Positions 35,097 to 43,601 of a stretch of 64,000 nucleotides of DNA are shown one piece after another. Within the stretch, counting starts at the first letter, position 1, and each line of letters starts with the position of its first letter. Below the pieces are notes generated by a model. The model made no database searches and had not been told where the DNA came from. It saw nothing but the letters and a program-made list of their open reading frames with translations. The stretch is from Rhizobiales bacterium Ga0077525. Lineage in GTDB: Bacteria; Pseudomonadota; Alphaproteobacteria; Rhizobiales; Xanthobacteraceae. A program made the translations under genes and the position numbers. The DNA lies in contig LNDS01000027.1 of NCBI GenBank assembly GCA_001464835.1, positions 62,001 to 126,000 on the forward strand, written 5' to 3'.

Positions 35097-35870
35097 GTGC
35101 CGTGCCGTCGCGGTCTTCGGCTTGGCGCCATCGGCTTCTCCGTCATGCCCGCGCTGGCGCAAAAGAAGCCGAAGCTCGATGTGGTCTATGTCCCAACGCC
35201 GCAGGCCCTGGTGGACCGCATGCTTGAACTGGGCGGCGTCAAGGCCAGTGACTATGTCATCGATCTCGGCTGCGGCGACGGACGCATGATTGTCACGGCT
35301 GCGAGCCGGTACGGCGCGCGCGGTTACGGCGTCGATATCGATCCCGAACGCATCGCAGAAGCCAATGCAAACGCGAAGAGTGCCGGCGTCGCCGACAAGG
35401 TGAGATTCAAGGTCGCCAATCTGTTCGGCGAGAGCCTGGCCAAGGCCGATGTCATGACGATGTATCTTCTCACCGAGATCAACCTGAAACTGCGGCCGAA
35501 GATTCTGAAAGAGATGAAGCCCGGTGCCCGCGTGGTGTCGCATGCTTTCGCGATGGGCGAATGGGAGCCGGACACCCATGAGGTCGTCGCGGGCAAGGAC
35601 GTTTATCTCTGGTACGTTCCGGCCGCGGTGCAGGGCGCCTGGACTTTCCAGGGCGAACAGGACATGAAGGTGCAACTGACGCAGCAGTATCAGGTTGTTG
35701 CCGGGAAGGGCGCGGTCGATGGGCGGCCGGCGACGATCAGCGGCAAACTCCAGGGCACAGACCTCATGTTAAATGTTGAAGTCGATGGCAAACGCCAGGA
35801 ATTGCGTGGCCGAGTCGAGGGCAAGACGATAAAGGGTATCGGCGGAAACTGGCAGGCACGCCTGAGCTAG
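35097..35870 (+). CDS. Exported class I SAM methyltransferase, probable frameshift in the signal peptide
   Basis: The intact frame gives a methyltransferase-like domain: VPTPQALVDRMLELGGVKAS, then YVIDLGCGDGRMIVTAA (motif I), YGVDIDPERIAEAN and a C-terminal beta-rich tail. In this frame the only start is GTG 35097, without a ribosome site. An ATG at 35062 with GAGGGG 7-8 bases upstream opens a different frame reading MNFSKFATRRAACRAVAVFG. Joining it by one extra base near 35124 gives a complete signal peptide ending ALAQ. So either one G was lost or there is an assembly error. A paralogue lies at 50420-51265 with an intact signal peptide. Confidence 0.75.
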   Translation: MPCRRGLRLGAIGFSVMPALAQKKPKLDVVYVPTPQALVDRMLELGGVKASDYVIDLGCGDGRMIVTAASRYGARGYGVDIDPERIAEANANAKSAGVADKVRFKVANLFGESLAKADVMTMYLLTEINLKLRPKILKEMKPGARVVSHAFAMGEWEPDTHEVVAGKDVYLWYVPAAVQGAWTFQGEQDMKVQLTQQYQVVAGKGAVDGRPATISGKLQGTDLMLNVEVDGKRQELRGRVEGKTIKGIGGNWQARLS

Positions 35871-35877
35871 CCCCGCC

Positions 35878-37215
35878 ATGACCGCCAACAATTCAGCGAC
35901 CCCGCGCGCCAGTCTGTCCGTGACCGACGGCGTCCTGATGATGGCGGGCATCATCATCGGCATGGGGATTTTCAAGTCCCCGCAACTGGTGGCGATGAAT
36001 GTCGGCAGCGAAGCCGTGTTCCTCGCGGTTTGGGTCGCGGGCGGCGCAGCCACTTTGGTCGGCGCCCTGGTTTATTGCGAACTCGCGGCCGCTTATCCCT
36101 CGACGGGCGGCGAGTATCGCTTTCTGTCGCTCGCGTTAGGCCAATCGGTTGCCCTGCTGTTTGCATGGGCTCGCACGACGGTCATTCAAACCGGCGCCAT
36201 CGCGGCGGTGGCTTTCGTGCTCGGCGATTATGCCCAGGCGCTCTATCCGCTTGGGCTCCATGGTTCGTCCCTTTATGCGGCGATGGCGCTGGGATTGCTC
36301 ACCGCGGTCAACGTCTATGGAACCTACGAAAGCAAGATCGCCCAGAATCTTTTCAGCGTCGCACTGATAGCGATACTGCTTGGCATCGTCGTCATCGCTT
36401 TCGCGTTCGGCGGCAGCGGGGCAGCGGCGGCGGCGGTTGCGGAGCCGGCAAACGCCGGGGCGATCGGATTGGCCATGGTTTTCGTCCTGCTCACATATGG
36501 CGGCTGGAACGAAGCCGCTTATTTGTCCGCCGACGTGCGAAATGTGCGGCGCGACATGACCCGTATCCTCCTGATCGGCACCGCGGTGGTGACCGCCATC
36601 TATGTTCTCGTCAATGTCGCGTTCCTGCATGTACTTGGACTGGACGGATTGCGCCGGTCGAGCGCCGTTGCCGCGGACGTGGTCCGCCACGGCCTCGGCG
36701 ACCATGCCGCCGTGCTGGTAAGCGTGGTCGTCTGCCTTGCCGCGCTGAGTACCATCAACGCCAGCATCTTTACCGGCGCGCGGCTTTATCATGCGCTCGG
36801 CGACGACCTGAAGCTGTCTCGCCTGAGCGCATGGAGCGCGACGGGCAACAATCCGCGCTATGCCATCCTGATGCAGAGCGCGGTCGCCATGGGCCTGGTG
36901 ATTGTCGGTTCGATGGCGCGCGATGGATTCACCGCCATTGTCGAGTATACCGCGCCGGTTTTCTGGGGCTTCTTGCTGCTGATCGGCGTATCGCTGCTGG
37001 TGCTGCGCCGTCGGGATCCGGACCGGGTCCGGCCGTTCCGTGTGCCGTTCTATCCCGTGACGCCGATCCTGTTCTGCCTGATCTGCGGCTACCTGATGTA
37101 CTCGAGCCTTGTCTATAGCGGCATCGGTGCGCTGGTCGGCGTTGCCGTCCTGCTGCTGGGCATCCCCTTCGTCGCATTGGTGCGGCGGCAACGTGTGCCC
37201 GTCCCTGCCGAGTGA
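35878..37215 (+). CDS. APC family amino-acid permease
   Basis: The 445-residue product has about twelve membrane segments and the APC pattern GVLMMAGIIIGMGIFKSPQL near the N-terminus, followed by ELAAAYPSTGGEYRFLSLAL and VLLTYGGWNEAAYLSADVRN. These fit the amino-acid/polyamine/organocation superfamily, LAT-like branch. It starts seven bases after the methyltransferase gene and is probably co-transcribed. Substrate is not evident. Confidence 0.9.
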   Translation: MTANNSATPRASLSVTDGVLMMAGIIIGMGIFKSPQLVAMNVGSEAVFLAVWVAGGAATLVGALVYCELAAAYPSTGGEYRFLSLALGQSVALLFAWARTTVIQTGAIAAVAFVLGDYAQALYPLGLHGSSLYAAMALGLLTAVNVYGTYESKIAQNLFSVALIAILLGIVVIAFAFGGSGAAAAAVAEPANAGAIGLAMVFVLLTYGGWNEAAYLSADVRNVRRDMTRILLIGTAVVTAIYVLVNVAFLHVLGLDGLRRSSAVAADVVRHGLGDHAAVLVSVVVCLAALSTINASIFTGARLYHALGDDLKLSRLSAWSATGNNPRYAILMQSAVAMGLVIVGSMARDGFTAIVEYTAPVFWGFLLLIGVSLLVLRRRDPDRVRPFRVPFYPVTPILFCLICGYLMYSSLVYSGIGALVGVAVLLLGIPFVALVRRQRVPVPAE

Positions 37216-37259
37216 TAGCTAAACCGGATCGGACATCTCGGACATTGTGGTGGCGTTTT

Positions 37260-37302
37260 GTGTTCTCTGGAATTTTCGCTTGCGCGGAAATGAAGAGAAC
37301 AC
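37260..37302 (+). promoter_or_regulatory. Long stem-loop in the leader of the ModA-like gene
   Basis: GTGTTCTCT (37260-37268) pairs perfectly with AGAGAACAC (37294-37302). Inside, ATTTTCGC and GCGGAAAT form an 8-bp stem (one G-U) closed by a TTGC loop. The two helices are separated by a small internal loop. The structure ends 30 bases before the preferred start codon of the next gene. No T-run follows, so it is not a plain terminator. It matches no riboswitch known to me. Confidence 0.5.
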
Positions 37303-37332
37303 GAGAGTGCGCGGACGATGGGGGAGAAAAAA

Positions 37333-38037
37333 GTGGCCGCCGAAATAAAAATCATGTCCGCCGGCGCCGTGAAGGTGATGGTCACAGCACTTGCCGCGGA
37401 CTTCGAGCGCGAGAGCGGCATCAAGATCGACCTGAACTTCGGCACCGCCGGCGCGCAGGGCGACAAGGTCAAGGCCGGCGAGGCGGCCGACCTGATCATG
37501 ATCTCGGAATCCGGCATTGCGGCGCTCGACAAAGCCGGTCTGCTGAAAGCCGGCAGCATCCGCGATCTGGCCTCGACCGTGACCGGCGTCATCGTCCGCG
37601 ACGGCGCGCCCAGGCCCGACATTTCCACGCCCGAAGCCTTCAAGCAGGCGCTGCTCGACGCGCCCTCGGTCGCCTGGACCGATCCGAAAGCTGGCGGCTC
37701 CGGCGGCATCATGTTCGCCGGGCTTCTGGAGAAACTCGGCATCGCCGACGCCATCAACAAAAAGGCCGTGCTGTGCAAAGGCGGCTTCGACGTTGCCACC
37801 ACCATTGCCGAAGGCCGCGCCGCCTTCGGCACCACGCTGATCAGCGAAGCCCTGCCGGTCAAAGGCCTGGCCATTCTCGGGCCGCTGCCGGGCGACCTAA
37901 ATTTCAAGAATACCTACACCGCCGCCATCCACGCCGGCTCAACGAAAATCCAAGCGGCGCAGGCTTTTCTCAACTTCCTCACCGCGCCGGCGACCCGGCC
38001 GCGCTGGAGCGCCGCCGGCATGGAGCCGGCTTTCTAG
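37333..38037 (+). CDS. ModA-like substrate-binding protein without a signal peptide
   Basis: The product (234 residues from GTG 37333) has the periplasmic binding-protein type II fold pattern: IKIMSAGAVKVMVTALAADF, NFGTAGAQGDKVKAGEAADL and SGGIMFAGLLEKLG. This is close to molybdate/tungstate-binding ModA-like proteins. GTG 37333 was chosen because GGGGAG lies six bases upstream; ATG 37318 in the same frame has no good site. Neither start gives a signal peptide or lipobox, and no ABC permease or ATPase gene is nearby, so a cytoplasmic binding or sensing role is possible. Confidence 0.78.
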   Translation: MAAEIKIMSAGAVKVMVTALAADFERESGIKIDLNFGTAGAQGDKVKAGEAADLIMISESGIAALDKAGLLKAGSIRDLASTVTGVIVRDGAPRPDISTPEAFKQALLDAPSVAWTDPKAGGSGGIMFAGLLEKLGIADAINKKAVLCKGGFDVATTIAEGRAAFGTTLISEALPVKGLAILGPLPGDLNFKNTYTAAIHAGSTKIQAAQAFLNFLTAPATRPRWSAAGMEPAF

Positions 38038-38120
38038 GCTTTGCCGGCTTTGCGGCATCGCCGCACCTTGCGCCTTCGGTGCCTCGTTCTTAGGTTTTGT
38101 GTGCAGGAGCGTGCACGTCC

Positions 38121-38576
38121 ATGACCCAGGCCATCGACCAATTGAAATTCGCCGTCCTCGACGAAGAGGACCTTGAAGTGGTATCGACCCACTTGCAGGA
38201 CGCGGTGGTCAAGGTGGCCGATGTGCTGTGGCGGGCGGGCGAACACCGGGTCGTTGTCGCGCTTAACCGCTTCGATTGGGAAAGCGCCCAAGCGGACCGG
38301 CCGGAATACCGCCGCCGCCGCTCGGCCCTGCGCTTCGAGCGCGTCCAGGCCTGCAAATGCCGCAGCCTCGACCCGGCCGGCAAGGACGCCGTCCTCAACC
38401 TTCTGGCCGTCGAATTCGCCGAGACCGACAGCCCGTCCGGCGTGGTTTCGCTGATTTTCTCAGGCGGCGCGGTGCTGCGGCTGGAGGTCGAATGCCTGGA
38501 GGCCGAACTGGTCGATCTCGGCCCGGTCTGGACCGCGGCCAAGTGCCCGCAGCACGCCGAGGCTGACAAGGCCTGA
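38121..38576 (+). CDS. DUF2948 family protein
   Basis: The 151-residue soluble protein starts MTQAIDQLKFAVLDEEDLEV and contains FDWESAQADRPEYRRRRSAL and FERVQACKCRSLD. It corresponds to the DUF2948 family, whose gene is usually placed directly upstream of hisD in rhizobia, as here (53-base gap). No function is known. ATG 38121 was chosen over an earlier in-frame start because the family begins at this point. Confidence 0.85.
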   Translation: MTQAIDQLKFAVLDEEDLEVVSTHLQDAVVKVADVLWRAGEHRVVVALNRFDWESAQADRPEYRRRRSALRFERVQACKCRSLDPAGKDAVLNLLAVEFAETDSPSGVVSLIFSGGAVLRLEVECLEAELVDLGPVWTAAKCPQHAEADKA

Positions 38577-38629
38577 GGCGGCAGCAGGCCCAGGTTGACG
38601 TTCCCGCCGCTGCGCGCCATTGACCTGAT

Positions 38630-39925
38630 ATGCCCATTCGCCTCGACAGCACCGACCCCGATTTCGAAGCCCGTTTCCGCGCTTTCCTCGCCGCCAAGCG
38701 CGAGGCGGCGCCGGACGTCGAAGCCGCCGTGCGCGCCATCATCGCCGACGTGCAGGCGCGCGGCGACCAGGCGCTCATCGACCTCACCGCCAAATTCGAC
38801 CGGGTCACGCTCACCGCCGACACCTTACGCGTCAGCCAGGCCGAGATCGACGCCGCAGAAGCGGCCAGCGATCCGGAAGCCCTGCATGCGCTGAAGATCG
38901 CGCGCGACCGCATCGTCTCTTACCATACGCGGCAGAAGCCGAAGGACGACCGCTTCACCGATTCGATCGGCGTCGAACTCGGCACCCGCTGGACCGCTAT
39001 CGAAGCCGTCGGGCTTTACGTGCCGGGCGGCACCGCCGCCTATCCGTCTTCCGTGTTGATGAACGCGGTACCGGCCAAGGTCGCCGGCTGCGAGCGCCTG
39101 GTCATGGTGGTGCCGGCGCCGGACGGCAAATTAGCGCCGCTGGTTCTCGCCGCCGCCAAGCTTGCGGGTGTGGACGAGGTTTATCGTATCGGCGGCGCGC
39201 AAGCGGTCGCGGCGCTCGCTTACGGGACAGAGAGCATCGCGCCGGTGTCGAAGATCGTCGGCCCCGGTAATGCCTATGTCGCGGCGGCCAAGCGGCTGGT
39301 GTTCGGCACCGTCGGCATCGACATGATCGCCGGTCCTTCCGAAGTCCTCATCCTCGCCGACAAGACCGGCAATGCGAACTGGATCGCCGCCGATCTGATG
39401 GCGCAGGCCGAGCACGATGCCAGTGCGCAGTCGATATTGATCACCGACGATCCGGGACTGGCCGTCGAAGTCGAAGCCGCCGTGACGTCGCAACTGATGA
39501 CGCTGCCGCGCGCTGCGGTCGCCAGCGCCTCGTGGCGCGACTTCGGTGCCATCATTACTGTCGGCAAACTCGATGACGCCATTGCGCTGGTCGATCGCAT
39601 CGCGCCGGAGCATCTCGAAATCGCCGCCGAAGACGCCGACTCCTATGTGGATCGCATCCGCAATGCCGGCGCCATCTTCATCGGCGCGCATACGCCGGAA
39701 GCCATTGGCGATTATGTCGCCGGCTCCAACCATGTGCTGCCGACCGCGCGCTCGGCGCGCTTCTCGTCCGGCCTCGGCGTGCTCGACTTCATGAAACGCA
39801 CATCGCTGCTGAAATGCGGCCCGGATCAGTTGCGCGCGCTCGGGCCCGCGGCGATGACGCTCGGCAAGGCCGAGGGCCTCGATGCCCATGCGCGCTCGGT
39901 CGCCATCCGCCTCAATCTCAGATGA
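38630..39925 (+). CDS. hisD: Histidinol dehydrogenase
   Basis: The 431-residue zinc enzyme oxidises L-histidinol to L-histidine with NAD in the last two steps of histidine synthesis. Motifs include [53 protein letters not shown] and the catalytic EH pairs in [10 protein letters not shown] and APEHLEI. Length is normal. Its TGA overlaps the ATG of the UPF0262 gene (ATGA), indicating translational coupling. Confidence 0.97.
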   Translation: MPIRLDSTDPDFEARFRAFLAAKREAAPDVEAAVRAIIADVQARGDQALIDLTAKFDRVTLTADTLRVSQAEIDAAEAASDPEALHALKIARDRIVSYHTRQKPKDDRFTDSIGVELGTRWTAIEAVGLYVPGGTAAYPSSVLMNAVPAKVAGCERLVMVVPAPDGKLAPLVLAAAKLAGVDEVYRIGGAQAVAALAYGTESIAPVSKIVGPGNAYVAAAKRLVFGTVGIDMIAGPSEVLILADKTGNANWIAADLMAQAEHDASAQSILITDDPGLAVEVEAAVTSQLMTLPRAAVASASWRDFGAIITVGKLDDAIALVDRIAPEHLEIAAEDADSYVDRIRNAGAIFIGAHTPEAIGDYVAGSNHVLPTARSARFSSGLGVLDFMKRTSLLKCGPDQLRALGPAAMTLGKAEGLDAHARSVAIRLNLR

Positions 39926-40419
39926 GCCCCGCCAAACCAACGCCGGCTGCGATGAAGCAGCGCCTGGTCTCGGTCACCCTCGACGAGGAATCGATCGGCC
40001 GTTCCAATCCGGATGTGGAGCACGAGCGCACTATCGCCATCTACGACCTGCTCGAGCAGAATCATTTCGCGCCGGTTGGCCATGCCGGTGGGCCTTACGC
40101 GCTGCATCTGTCGATCAACGACAACCGTCTGGTGTTCGACATCCGCCTCGAAGACGGCACGCCGGTGGTCGCGCATCTGTTCTCGCTGTCGCCTTTGCGC
40201 CGCATCGTCAAAGATTATTACATGATCTGCGACAGCTATTATCAGGCGATCCGCACCGCGACGCCGGACAAGATCGAAGCCATCGACATGGGCCGCCGCG
40301 GCATTCACAACGACGGCTCCAACATTCTGATGGAGCGGCTGAAGGACAAGGTGACGGTCGATCACGACACCGCGCGCCGCCTGTTCACCCTGATCTGCGT
40401 GCTGCACTGGAAGGGTTGA
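39922..40419 (+). CDS. UPF0262 family protein
   Basis: The 165-residue soluble protein contains the family stretches [35 protein letters not shown] and [18 protein letters not shown]. The start overlaps the hisD stop by four bases. The order hisD, UPF0262, low-molecular-weight phosphatase is conserved in Hyphomicrobiales. Function is unknown. Confidence 0.92.
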   Translation: MSPAKPTPAAMKQRLVSVTLDEESIGRSNPDVEHERTIAIYDLLEQNHFAPVGHAGGPYALHLSINDNRLVFDIRLEDGTPVVAHLFSLSPLRRIVKDYYMICDSYYQAIRTATPDKIEAIDMGRRGIHNDGSNILMERLKDKVTVDHDTARRLFTLICVLHWKG

Positions 40420-40425
40420 CCAGGA

Positions 40426-40893
40426 ATGGCCAATCCCGAGCGCCCGTCAAAGCCTCAGGCCGTGTTGTTCGCCTGCGGCATGAACGCGGTGCGCTCGCCG
40501 ATGGCGGCCGGCCTGTTCGGCCAGGTGCTCGGCAAGCAGGTCTACGTCAAATCCGCCGGCGTGCAGAAGGGCGAGCTCGATCCCTTCGCCGTCGCGGTGA
40601 TGGAAGAACTCGGCATCGACATTTCGCGCCACAAGCCCATCGATTTCGAGGAACTCGAAGACCTTGAAGGCCTAAACTTCGATCTGATCGTCACGTTGTC
40701 GCCCCCGGCGCACCACAAGGCGCTCGATCTCACGCGCGTCGCCGCCGTCGATGTCGAATACTGGCCGACCGTCGATCCGACCGGCATCGAGGGTTCGCGC
40801 GAGCAGAAACTCGACGCCTACCGCGAGGTCCGTGACACGCTGATGGCGCGGATCCGCAAAAGGTTCGGAAGGGCAGGCGCGGGGAATGAGTAG
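40426..40893 (+). CDS. Low-molecular-weight protein-tyrosine phosphatase family protein
   Basis: The 155-residue protein has the CX5R phosphate loop near the N-terminus (FACGMNAVRSPMA, Cys17 and Arg23) and the acidic DP motif in YWPTVDPTG, which together form the active site of the low-molecular-weight phosphatase/ArsC-like fold. It starts six bases after the UPF0262 gene. Phosphotyrosine phosphatase activity is likely; arsenate reduction is less likely because the extra redox cysteines are not visible. Confidence 0.88.
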   Translation: MANPERPSKPQAVLFACGMNAVRSPMAAGLFGQVLGKQVYVKSAGVQKGELDPFAVAVMEELGIDISRHKPIDFEELEDLEGLNFDLIVTLSPPAHHKALDLTRVAAVDVEYWPTVDPTGIEGSREQKLDAYREVRDTLMARIRKRFGRAGAGNE

Positions 40894-40900
40894 GCTATCC

Positions 40901-41011
40901 GTCACCCTGAGGTGCGAGCGCAGCGAGCCTCGAAGGGCGACGGCCCGGGCGCCTCGGCCGTCGATCCTTCGAGGCTCGCCGCAAAGCGCGGCTCGCACCT
41001 CAGGATGACGG
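40901..41011. repeat. Long inverted dispersed repeat
   Basis: The left arm GTCACCCTGAGGTGCGAGCG...GCCTCGAAGG pairs imperfectly with the right arm CCTTCGAGGCTCGCC...GCTCGCACCTCAGG ending ATGACGG, giving a hairpin with arms of about 45 bases. A half copy occurs at 59003-59051. The element occupies most of the gap between the phosphatase gene and maf, where many relatives have infA. Confidence 0.85.
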
Positions 41012-41095
41012 GTCGGTTTGCGATTCACCCCCCGTTCCGCTAGTTTCCGCCCGCATTCGCAGCCGTTTTTCACTAGAATTCGATACCGGAATCCC

Positions 41096-41719
41096 ATGAT
41101 CGGCCGTCCCAAATTTGTCCTCGCCTCCGGTTCGCCGCGGCGGCTGGCTCTGGTCAATCAGGCCGGCATCGAGCCTGACGCGCTCAAGCCGTCCGACGTC
41201 GATGAAACGCCCAAGCGCGGCGAAATCCCGCGGGCCTATGCCAATCGCCTCGCCAAGGAAAAGGCGGTGGTGGCGCTCAACAACGTCAAGCTCGACGACG
41301 AATTGCGCGGCTCGTTCATTCTCGCCGCCGATACCGTGGTCGCGGTCGGCCGCCGCATTCTGCCCAAGGCCGAATTGCTCGACGAAGCGCAGCAGTGTCT
41401 GCGGCTTCTGTCCGGCCGCAATCACCGCGTCTACACCTCGATCTGCCTGGTGACGCCGCGCGAGGCGTTCCGCCAGCGGCTGGTGGAAACCCGCGTGCGT
41501 TTCAAGCGGCTGTCGTCGGAAGACATCGAATCGTATCTCGCCTCCGGCGAATGGCGCGGCAAGGCCGGAGGCTATGCCGCGCAGGGCATAGCCGGCACTT
41601 TCATCGTCAAGATGGTCGGCTCGTACAGCAATGTCGTCGGCCTGCCTTTGTACGAAACCATGGCGCTGCTCGGCGGCGAGGGCTATCCGATCCGCTTCGG
41701 CTGGCTCAACGCGGTGTAA
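41096..41719 (+). CDS. maf: Maf-like nucleoside triphosphate pyrophosphatase
   Basis: The 207-residue protein starts [20 protein letters not shown], with the Maf signature SGSPRR near the N-terminus, [15 protein letters not shown] in the middle and [10 protein letters not shown] and [12 protein letters not shown] near the end. Maf proteins hydrolyse nucleoside triphosphates, removing modified or surplus nucleotides, and affect septum formation in some bacteria. ATG 41096 begins the conserved domain; the upstream in-frame extension lies in repeat-flanking DNA. Confidence 0.93.
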   Translation: MIGRPKFVLASGSPRRLALVNQAGIEPDALKPSDVDETPKRGEIPRAYANRLAKEKAVVALNNVKLDDELRGSFILAADTVVAVGRRILPKAELLDEAQQCLRLLSGRNHRVYTSICLVTPREAFRQRLVETRVRFKRLSSEDIESYLASGEWRGKAGGYAAQGIAGTFIVKMVGSYSNVVGLPLYETMALLGGEGYPIRFGWLNAV

Positions 41720-41725
41720 TATTCT

Positions 41726-41864
41726 GTCATTCCGGGGCGCGAACGAAGTGAGCGAACCCGGAATCAGACAGAGTTTCAGAATGCGTATCTGGATTCCGGG
41801 TCCGCGCCCATAGCGCGTCGAAGACGCGCGTGGCGCGCTTATGCGGTGCGTCCCGGAATGACGG
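41726..41864. repeat. Dispersed repeat with GTCATTCCGGGG ends
   Basis: The 139-base element starts GTCATTCCGGGGCGCGAACG and ends GTCCCGGAATGACGG, so its termini are inverted. It contains the internal pair GCGAACCCGGAATC and GGATTCCGGGTCCGCG and an inner palindromic GCGCGTC...GACGCGC. It shares its first module with 21405-21495. It separates maf from the acyl-CoA synthetase gene, leaving only seven bases on each side. Confidence 0.85.
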
Positions 41865-41871
41865 GTAAATC

Positions 41872-43395
41872 ATGAACTCCGCGCTTTGGCTTTTGCGTTC
41901 CGGCCTTTCACATCCCGCCATGCCCGCCGCCGCATCCGGCACGCGCGTGGTGATGACCTATGGCCAGTTGGCCTCCCGCGCCGCGCGCATTGCGGGCGCG
42001 CTCATCAATAAATTCAAGCTCAAGCCCGGCGACCGGGTCGCCATCGCCGCGAAGAATTCGCCGGACTATCTCGCGCTGCTTTATGGCATCTGGCATGCAG
42101 GCTGCGCCGCCGTGCCGGCGAACTCGAAACTGCATGGCGCGGAGCTGGGCTATATCCTCGAACACTCCGGCGCGCGCGTCTGCTTTGCTTCGCCCGGCAC
42201 GGACAGTGAAATCGCGCCGCATGCGCCAAAATCTCTTGAACGGCTTATCACCATCGGCAGCGCCGAATACGAAGAGCTGTTTACGTCCGACTCGGTCGAT
42301 GTCGCCCCGCGCGCCGGCTCCGATCTCGCCTGGCTGTTCTACACCTCGGGCACGACGGGAAAACCCAAAGGCGCGATGCTGACGCATCGCAACCTCAGTA
42401 TCGCCAGTTATGCCTATGGCTCCGAAGTCGATCCGGTGTCGCCGGGCGACGCCATTCTGCATGCCGCGCCGATGAGCCACGGCTCCGGGCTCTACATCAT
42501 GCAGCATGTCGCGCGCCTCGGCGTGCAGGTCATTCCCGAAAGCGGCGGCTTCGAGCCCGACGAAGTCTTCGCTTTGTTTAATCATTGGCCGCGGATGTCG
42601 CTGTTCGCCGCGCCGACCATGATCAAAAGGCTGGTCGAAGCGCCCGGCGATTGCAACGTCGATAACATCCGCACCATTATCTGGGGCGGCGCGCCGATGT
42701 ATGTGGAGGATTGCCTGCGCGCGCTCGACCGTTTCGGCCCGCGCCTGGCGCAAATCTACGGCCAGGGCGAATCGCCGATGACCATCACCACGCTGACCAA
42801 ACAGGAAATCGCCGACCGCGATCATCCGCGCTGGCGCGAGCGGCTTGCCTCCTGCGGCCGGCCTTACGTCTGCGTCGAGGTGATCGTCACCGATGCCGAC
42901 GACAATCCGGTGGCCACCGGCGAGACCGGCGAAATCCTCGTGCGCGGCGATGTCATCATGGCCGGCTACTGGCGCAATGACGAGGCGACTAAGGCCTCGC
43001 TGCGCGGTGGTTATTTGCACACCGGCGATGTCGGCGCCTTCGACGCCGAAGGATATCTGACGTTGAAGGACCGTTCCAAGGACCTCATCATCTCCGGCGG
43101 CTCCAACATCTATCCGCGCGAAGTGGAAGAAGTGCTGCTGACTCACCCCGCGGTGCGCGAAGTCTCGGTCATCGGCCGGCCCGACGCCGACTGGGGCGAG
43201 GCGGTGGTCGCCTATGTCGTCGGCCAAGCGCCGCGCGCGGAACTCGACGCGCTCTGTCTGTCGCACATTGCCCGCTTCAAGCGGCCGAAGGATTATGTTT
43301 TTGTCGACGCGCTGCCAAAAAACAACTACGGCAAGATATTGAAAACCGAACTGCGCGCGCAGGATGCACGGCGCGTAAAGAGCCCGACGCCATGA
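41872..43395 (+). CDS. AMP-dependent synthetase/ligase (acyl-CoA synthetase family)
   Basis: The 507-residue adenylate-forming enzyme has the P-loop FYTSGTTGKPKGAMLTHRN, the YGQGESPMTI loop, the hinge Asp/Arg in DRSKDLIISGGSNIYPREVE and the catalytic Lys in PKNNYGKILKTELR. It would activate a carboxylic acid as an acyl-AMP and then acyl-CoA. Its stop overlaps the yacG start (ATGA), and it heads a coupled operon with yacG and two TPP-enzyme subunits. Substrate is unknown; the operon suggests an acid related to a 2-oxo-acid or aldehyde pathway. Confidence 0.9.
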   Translation: MNSALWLLRSGLSHPAMPAAASGTRVVMTYGQLASRAARIAGALINKFKLKPGDRVAIAAKNSPDYLALLYGIWHAGCAAVPANSKLHGAELGYILEHSGARVCFASPGTDSEIAPHAPKSLERLITIGSAEYEELFTSDSVDVAPRAGSDLAWLFYTSGTTGKPKGAMLTHRNLSIASYAYGSEVDPVSPGDAILHAAPMSHGSGLYIMQHVARLGVQVIPESGGFEPDEVFALFNHWPRMSLFAAPTMIKRLVEAPGDCNVDNIRTIIWGGAPMYVEDCLRALDRFGPRLAQIYGQGESPMTITTLTKQEIADRDHPRWRERLASCGRPYVCVEVIVTDADDNPVATGETGEILVRGDVIMAGYWRNDEATKASLRGGYLHTGDVGAFDAEGYLTLKDRSKDLIISGGSNIYPREVEEVLLTHPAVREVSVIGRPDADWGEAVVAYVVGQAPRAELDALCLSHIARFKRPKDYVFVDALPKNNYGKILKTELRAQDARRVKSPTP

Positions 43396-43601
43396 ACGAG
43401 ATCGCCCGCCAGACCAAAGCCGCGCAATGCCCGATCTGCGGCAAGGCGACCGATGTTGCGTTCAAGCCGTTCTGCTCCAAGCGCTGCTCAGACATCGATC
43501 TCAACCGCTGGCTGACCGGCGTCTATGCCGTGCCGGTAAATGACGACGAAGACGCGGACGGCACGCGGCCGGCCGATGGCGACGAAGGCGACCGATCATG
43601 A
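43392..43601 (+). CDS. yacG: DNA gyrase inhibitor YacG (small C4 zinc finger)
   Basis: The 69-residue protein contains CPICGKATDVAFKPFCSKRC followed by SDIDLNRWL, the C-X2-C...C-X3-C zinc site and conserved tail of YacG, which binds GyrB and inhibits gyrase in E. coli. The C-terminal tail is acidic. In relatives yacG normally follows maf; here it is separated from maf by the AMP-ligase gene. It overlaps both the ligase gene upstream and the TPP-subunit gene downstream by four bases. Confidence 0.93.
   Translation: MNEIARQTKAAQCPICGKATDVAFKPFCSKRCSDIDLNRWLTGVYAVPVNDDEDADGTRPADGDEGDRS

Noticed and set aside
41908-43266. A 452-codon minus-strand frame opposite the AMP-ligase gene
   Set aside because: It mirrors the real gene, which has all ligase motifs; no start signal or family likeness was seen.
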